Program-made: the position numbers and the translations under genes | Shown here: piece after piece, positions 41,090 to 45,174 of the stretch | How the letters are laid out: each line of letters opens with the position of its first letter | Numbering within the stretch: position 1 is the first letter of the stretch | Source of the DNA: Pseudomonas fuscovaginae SE-1 | GTDB lineage: Bacteria; Pseudomonadota; Gammaproteobacteria; Pseudomonadales; Pseudomonadaceae | Length of the DNA: 45,174 bases | Reading direction: 5' to 3' | Assembly: GCF_000364705.1 (NCBI RefSeq) | Contig: NZ_AQOH01000211.1 | Location: 1-45,174 of the forward strand | The notes under the pieces: model-generated | Told to the model about the DNA's origin: nothing | Database searches by the model: none | The model's input: the letters and a program-made list of their open reading frames with translations, nothing else

Positions 41090-42172
41090 ATGCCTAACAG
41101 AAAAATCAGTGTGTTGCTGGTCGATGATTCGGCCGTGGTGCGGCAGGTGCTGCTGACGATCCTCAACGACACGCCGGACATCCAGGTCATGGGAGCCGCC
41201 TCCGACCCGATTTTCGCCATGGAAAAGCTCACCCGGCAATGGCCGGATGTGATCGTGCTGGATGTGGAAATGCCGCGCATGGACGGCATCACCTTCCTGC
41301 GCAAGATCATGAGCGAACGGCCGACGCCAGTGGTGATCTGTTCGTCCCTGACCCAGAAGGGGGCGGAAACTTCCCTGCAGGCGCTGTCGGCCGGTGCCGT
41401 GGAGATCATCACCAAGCCGACCACCGGTTTGAAGAGCTTCCTGATCGACTCGGCGGGCGAACTGGTCGCGGCGATTCGCGCGGCGGCGAACGCCAACGTC
41501 AGGAACCTGGGCAAGCGCAGCGCTCCGGCAGCGCCCGCGCCGATCCCCCCCAGCAGGCTCACGGCGGACGCCATTCTGCCTGCCGCCACCGGTCACGCCA
41601 TGGCCCAGACCACCGAGCGTATCGTCGCCATCGGCACTTCCACCGGCGGTACCCAGGCCCTGGAAACCGTACTGACAGCGTTGCCGAGAGTGTGCCCGGG
41701 CATGGTGGTGGTGCAACACATGCCGGAAAAATTCACCGCGTCCTTCGCCGAGCGCCTCAATAGCCTGTGCCAGATCGAAGTGCGCGAAGCCCGCAACAAC
41801 GACCGTATCCTGCCCGGCCTGGCGCTGATCGCCCCGGGCGGCAAGCACCTGATGGTGACCCGCAGCGGTGCCTTCTATCATGCCCAGGTCATCGACGGCC
41901 CGCTGGTCAACCGCCATCGCCCGTCGGTGGATGTGTTGTTTCGTTCCGTGGCCAAGTTCGCCGGCAAGAACGCCACCGGCATCATCATGACCGGCATGGG
42001 CGACGACGGGGCGCGGGGCCTCAAGGAAATGCTCGACGCCGGCGCCACGACGGTGGCCCAGGATGAGGCCAGCTGCGTGGTATTCGGGATGCCCAAGGAA
42101 GCCATCAAGCTCAATGCCGCGCAGCGGATCATGGCCTTGCAGGACATCCACCAGGCGATTCTGCACAAGTGA
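41090..42172 (+). CDS. cheB: Chemotaxis protein-glutamate methylesterase CheB
   Basis: 360 residues. N-terminal receiver with Asp12/Asp13 and acceptor Asp58 ('[13 protein letters not shown]'), a linker (about 130-165) and the methylesterase domain: nucleophile Ser184 in '[10 protein letters not shown]', His in '[10 protein letters not shown]' and Asp in '[12 protein letters not shown]'. It removes methyl groups from the receptors after phosphorylation by CheA. It is the last gene of the plus-strand cluster. Confidence 0.95.
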   Translation: MPNRKISVLLVDDSAVVRQVLLTILNDTPDIQVMGAASDPIFAMEKLTRQWPDVIVLDVEMPRMDGITFLRKIMSERPTPVVICSSLTQKGAETSLQALSAGAVEIITKPTTGLKSFLIDSAGELVAAIRAAANANVRNLGKRSAPAAPAPIPPSRLTADAILPAATGHAMAQTTERIVAIGTSTGGTQALETVLTALPRVCPGMVVVQHMPEKFTASFAERLNSLCQIEVREARNNDRILPGLALIAPGGKHLMVTRSGAFYHAQVIDGPLVNRHRPSVDVLFRSVAKFAGKNATGIIMTGMGDDGARGLKEMLDAGATTVAQDEASCVVFGMPKEAIKLNAAQRIMALQDIHQAILHK

Positions 42173-42216
42173 ACGGGCCGTCGTGAGGGCGGGCGCGCCT
42201 CACCCCTGGCAGTGTT

Positions 42217-42243
42217 CAGCGTCCCTGCCGGGCAGGGACGCTG
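42217..42243. terminator. Bidirectional hairpin between the two che clusters
   Basis: CAGCGTCCCTG (42217-42227) and CAGGGACGCTG (42233-42243) form a perfect 11-bp stem with a 5-nt loop, followed by ATCTTTA on the plus side. It lies in the 98-bp gap between the convergent cheB genes, so it probably ends both transcripts, although the T runs are weak. Confidence 0.75.
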
Positions 42244-42270
42244 ATCTTTACGCGGCGCCGGCCTGTGAAC

Positions 42271-43347
42271 TCAGGCACGGTTACCCTTCAGGATATAGGC
42301 CGGGATCTGCTCCAGGGGGATCTCCCGGTGCACCGCGTCCAGCTTTCGGGCTTCCTTGGGCATGCCATAGACCACGCAGGACGCTTCGTCCTGACCGAGG
42401 GTGTAGGCACCGGCGTCGTACATCTCCCGCAGCCCGCGCGCGCCGTCGTCGCCCATGCCGGTCATGATGATGCCGGTGGCATTGGCGCCGGCGGAACGGG
42501 CAACGGAGCGGAACAGGACATCGACGGAGGGTTTATGTCGGGATACCGGAGGGCCGTCGACGATATCCACCACATACTGTGCGCCGCTTCGTTTGAGCAG
42601 CATGTGGCGGCCGCCGGGGGCGATCAGCGCGCGGCCGGGCACCACACGGTCACCGTGGCGCGCCTCGCGCACTTCGATCTGGCACAGACTGTCCAGGCGT
42701 GCCGCAAAGGCGGCGGTGAATTTCTCCGGCATGTGCTGGACGATGACGATACCGGCACAGACCCGGGGCAGAGCGGTGAGCACGTATTCCAGGGCCTGGG
42801 TGCCACCGGTGGAAGTGCCGAGGGCGACGATGCGTTCGGTCGTGCGGGTCATGGCCGCCGCACCATTGTCGGGCAGGATCGCGTCGGCTGTGAGTTTGGG
42901 GGGGACGGTGGCCGGGGTGGGCGCGTTAATGGCAATTCGCTTCAGGCTCGCCTGGGACGCCGCCTTGATGGCCGTTACCAGCTCTTCGGTGGCATCGACC
43001 AGGAACTGGCGCAGGTTGCCCTGGGGCTTGGTGACGATGGCGACCGCGCCGGCCGCCAGGGCCTCCATGGTGGTGGCGGCGCCCTTTTCGGTCAGGGTCG
43101 AGCAGATCACCACCGGCGTGGGCCGTTCGGCCATCAGCTTCTTCAGAAAGGAAATGCCGTCCATGCGCGGCATTTCCACATCCAGCACCAGCACGTCCGG
43201 CCAGTTCCGGTTCATCCGCTCCAGAGCGAACAGCGGGTCGGCGGCGGCACCGATCACCTCGATGCCGTTGTGGCCTGACAGGCTGGCGGTCAGTACCTGG
43301 CGCACGACGGCCGAGTCGTCAACGATCATCACCTTGATGTTCTTCAT
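42271..43347 (-). CDS. cheB: Chemotaxis protein-glutamate methylesterase CheB (second copy)
   Basis: 358 residues, the same architecture as the plus-strand CheB: receiver ('[14 protein letters not shown]', acceptor Asp in '[13 protein letters not shown]') and methylesterase ('[12 protein letters not shown]', '[13 protein letters not shown]', '[12 protein letters not shown]'). The two proteins share long identical stretches, so they are recent or functionally constrained paralogues. Its start overlaps the stop of a 28-codon frame (ATGA) that lies where cheD would be expected. Confidence 0.95.
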   Translation of the reverse strand: MKNIKVMIVDDSAVVRQVLTASLSGHNGIEVIGAAADPLFALERMNRNWPDVLVLDVEMPRMDGISFLKKLMAERPTPVVICSTLTEKGAATTMEALAAGAVAIVTKPQGNLRQFLVDATEELVTAIKAASQASLKRIAINAPTPATVPPKLTADAILPDNGAAAMTRTTERIVALGTSTGGTQALEYVLTALPRVCAGIVIVQHMPEKFTAAFAARLDSLCQIEVREARHGDRVVPGRALIAPGGRHMLLKRSGAQYVVDIVDGPPVSRHKPSVDVLFRSVARSAGANATGIIMTGMGDDGARGLREMYDAGAYTLGQDEASCVVYGMPKEARKLDAVHREIPLEQIPAYILKGNRA

Positions 43348-43430
43348 GATGAGCGGTCCTCGTCATGCCGACTGGCAACTTGTTGAGGATGGGGCTGGCG
43401 CAGGGTGATGCTGTCCTTGGGCTCACGCAT
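43344..43430 (-). CDS. 28-residue frame between cheR and cheB (cheD position)
   Basis: ATG 43430, preceded by GGAGG, opens 28 codons beginning [15 protein letters not shown], overlapping the cheR end by eight bases and the cheB start by four (ATGA). In the plus-strand cluster cheD occupies exactly this place. Either it is a cheD deletion remnant kept for translational coupling or a small peptide. No CheD residues are recognisable in it. Confidence 0.5.
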   Translation of the reverse strand: MREPKDSITLRQPHPQQVASRHDEDRSS

Positions 43431-44232
43431 GGGACCTCCGGTAGATCGAAGGACGTACGGACTGCAGCTCATCGCTGATGCCGTTGAGGCTCTCCGAATG
43501 ACTGATCAGCAAGTAACCGCCCGGACGCAGGCGCGCGCGTAAGCGCTGCACCACCTGGCGCTTGGTGTCGGCGTCGAAGTAGATCATCACGTTGCGCAGG
43601 AAGATCACGTCGAATGTACCGACTTCCGGCAGCCTGTCGTTGAGGTTGATCTGGCGGAACTGCACGCGCTGCTTCAGCGCCGGTTCCAGGGTGAACAGGC
43701 CCTCGTTGCGTCCGGTGCCCTGCAGGCAGAAGCGCTGGCGCAGCTCGCCTGGAATGCCTTTGGCATCCTCCAGGGGGTAGAGACCGGCGCGGGCCTTGTC
43801 CAGGATGCGGGTGCTGATATCCGAGGCCAGGATTTCCCAGGGCCGGCTGCGAACCGTGTCGGCCAACAGCAGGGCCAGGGTGTAGGGTTCTTCTCCGCTG
43901 GAGCAGGCCGCACTCCAGATACGCAACGGACCGCTGCCACGTTGCAGCTCAGTGCTCAGTTTTTCGCGCAGAAAGTCGAAATGCTTGGGCTCGCGGAAGA
44001 AGTAGGTCTCATTGGTGGTGAGCAGGTCGACCGCAATCTGCAACTCGTCCTTGTCTTTCATCAACAAGCGGTAGTAGTCGCCGTAGCTGCCCAGGCCAAA
44101 GTGGCGAAGGCGCTTGCTCAGCCGACCGGCGATCAACTGGCGCTTGGCCTCGGACATGGCGATGCCGGCGATTTCGTGGATCATGGCACGGAACTGGTGG
44201 AATTCGGGGGTGGAGAGGCTGAGGTCGATCAT
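43423..44232 (-). CDS. cheR: Chemotaxis protein methyltransferase CheR (second copy)
   Basis: 269 residues, the same length as the plus-strand CheR. 'LIAGRLSKRLRHFGLGSYGDYYRLL', SAM motif 'IWSAACSSGEEPYTLALLLAD' and 'DVIFLRNVMIYFDADTKRQVVQRL' are present. Twelve bases separate it from the CheW stop upstream. Intact. Confidence 0.95.
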   Translation of the reverse strand: MIDLSLSTPEFHQFRAMIHEIAGIAMSEAKRQLIAGRLSKRLRHFGLGSYGDYYRLLMKDKDELQIAVDLLTTNETYFFREPKHFDFLREKLSTELQRGSGPLRIWSAACSSGEEPYTLALLLADTVRSRPWEILASDISTRILDKARAGLYPLEDAKGIPGELRQRFCLQGTGRNEGLFTLEPALKQRVQFRQINLNDRLPEVGTFDVIFLRNVMIYFDADTKRQVVQRLRARLRPGGYLLISHSESLNGISDELQSVRPSIYRRSHA

Positions 44233-44244
44233 GGCGAACTCCCG

Positions 44245-44778
44245 TCAGGCAGACAGCGGCATGTTGCCGGCCTGGCCGGCCTCGGCCAGACGCTGCAGGT
44301 CATCCAGGGACAGCACCCGGCCGATGTCCAGCATCACCACCAGGCGGCCATCGAGCTTGGCCATGCCGTGGATGAAGTCGGTGCGGATGTGGGCGCCGAA
44401 GCTGGGAGCGGGCTCCATGTCCTGGGTATCGATCTCGATGACGGCGTTGACCGCCTCGACGACGATGCCCATCACCTGGTGCAGGTCGTCACGTTCCACC
44501 TCCAGGATCACGATGCAACTGCGCCGGTTGAGGGTGGTCTGTCCGGCACCGAAGCGCTGGCGCAGATCCATGATCGGTACCACGCCGCCGCGCAGATTGA
44601 GCACCCCGAGCACACACGACGGCATCATGGGGACGGGGGTCAGGCTGGTGCACTCGATGATTTCGCGCACGCTGCGGGTGCCGACGGCGAAGACTTCCCC
44701 GGCCAGGGTGAAGGTCAGGTACTGCTGGGGGGCATCCGGCAGGGCGGCGTCGCCGCAGCGGCTGAGGAAGCTGGACAT
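44245..44778 (-). CDS. cheW: CheW coupling protein (second copy)
   Basis: 177 residues from ATG 44778 (AGGAG seven bases upstream); the longer frame is not supported. Complete CheW domain: 'YLTFTLAGEVFAVGTRSVREIIECTSLTPVPMMPSCVLGVLNLRGGVVPIMDLRQRFG' and 'FIHGMAKLDGRLVVMLDIGRVLSLDDL'. Paralogue of the plus-strand CheW. Confidence 0.93.
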   Translation of the reverse strand: MSSFLSRCGDAALPDAPQQYLTFTLAGEVFAVGTRSVREIIECTSLTPVPMMPSCVLGVLNLRGGVVPIMDLRQRFGAGQTTLNRRSCIVILEVERDDLHQVMGIVVEAVNAVIEIDTQDMEPAPSFGAHIRTDFIHGMAKLDGRLVVMLDIGRVLSLDDLQRLAEAGQAGNMPLSA

Positions 44779-44833
44779 GCTGCGCTCCTGGGGGCACGGG
44801 CGGGTGCCCCGGTCACGGGATCGAAAGGTTGGA

Positions 44834-45174
44834 TCAATGCTGGAAACGGACGAACCCGGCGGGAACGGTGTCGTCGAACATGTCGTCATCACGGGTTTCC
44901 ACGCCGCGGCGGGGGGCCTTGCGGATCACGCCGACCTTGCCTTTGGCTACGGCTTCATGGCTGGCCTTGCTCGAGGAGCCGACCTTGAAGAAGTCCATCA
45001 GCTGTTGCAGTTGCTCGGCCTGACCGCTCATCTCCTCGGCGGTGGCGGCCAGTTCCTCGGAGGAGGAGGCCGACTGCTGGGTGATCTCGCTCAACTGACT
45101 CATGGCGGTGTTGATCTGGCTGACACCGGTGGTCTGCTCTTCCGAGGCGGCGGCGATCTCCTGCACCAGGTCGG
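44834..45174 (-). CDS. C-terminal part of a methyl-accepting chemotaxis protein (5' end outside window)
   Basis: About 113 residues are visible, and the frame is open to the window end. '[55 protein letters not shown]' is the descending methylation helix of the signalling domain. The linker ends in 'PAGFVRFQH', an aromatic tail like that of the receptor at 37549. It opens the visible part of the minus-strand che cluster. The sensor is outside the window. Confidence 0.92.
   Translation of the reverse strand, partial: DLVQEIAAASEEQTTGVSQINTAMSQLSEITQQSASSSEELAATAEEMSGQAEQLQQLMDFFKVGSSSKASHEAVAKGKVGVIRKAPRRGVETRDDDMFDDTVPAGFVRFQH

Noticed and set aside
1..45174. CRISPR arrays, insertion sequences, rRNA genes and prophage genes
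   Set aside because: No regularly spaced repeats, transposase motifs, rRNA sequence or phage structural genes were seen on either strand.

Overview
The window looks like chromosomal DNA of a Pseudomonas of the fluorescens/putida type. The GC content is high, genes are densely packed with ATGA or TGATG overlaps, and several proteins match Pseudomonas families: an E. coli YdbC/PdxI-like reductase, the PFL_46xx/47xx conjugative-element families first named in P. fluorescens (protegens) Pf-5, and a che cluster ordered like P. aeruginosa che2. All family assignments come from motifs and remembered family features, not from a search.

Layout. (1) 1-6881 (+): an operon for a branched-chain-amino-acid-type (HAAT) ABC importer, preceded by the end of a protein resembling part of a long-chain acyl-CoA synthetase and followed by an FAD/NAD(P)-binding oxidoreductase. 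(2) 6901-8450: a strong stable-RNA-type promoter, a single tRNA-Cys, terminators and a membrane-anchored OB-fold protein. (3) 8451-11866: a ClC-type chloride channel/exchanger, a PdxI-like pyridoxal reductase and a divergent LysR regulator. (4) 12561-27964: an almost complete mating-pair-formation (type IV secretion) gene set of the ICE/genomic-island class (PFL_4711, 4710, 4709, TraC/PFL_4706, lipoprotein TIGR03751, PFL_4705, 4704, 4703, TIGR03750, 03745, 03758, RAQPRD, TIGR03747, PFL_4695, transglycosylase, PFL_4693-type, PilL), all on the minus strand. It has no relaxase, integrase or TraG in the window. The coupling ATPase TraD is also missing and is replaced by a 14-codon reading frame that keeps a ribosome-binding site. 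Three copies of a conserved element stand 60-61 bp before the first gene of each of its three transcription units. (5) 28108-32637: a MerR regulator with an MFS exporter and a SoxR-box-like operator between them, then a DMT permease, an RpiR/SIS regulator and a divergent PanE-like reductase. (6) 32981-33196: a small zinc-ribbon-like protein. (7) 33454-45174: two chemotaxis clusters facing each other. The plus-strand one (mcp-cheY-STAS-cheA-mcp-cheW-cheR-cheD-cheB) has a sigma-28-like promoter. The minus-strand one (mcp-cheW-cheR-miniORF-cheB) runs off the window end. They share a bidirectional hairpin at 42217-42243.

The signals most worth following are the secretion locus that kept its assembly genes but lost its DNA-handling genes, its three shared promoter/operator elements, the RNA hairpin over the pilL start, the CheZ-like D-x-x-x-Q motif in the first chemoreceptor, and the 28-codon frame that occupies the cheD position in the second che cluster.
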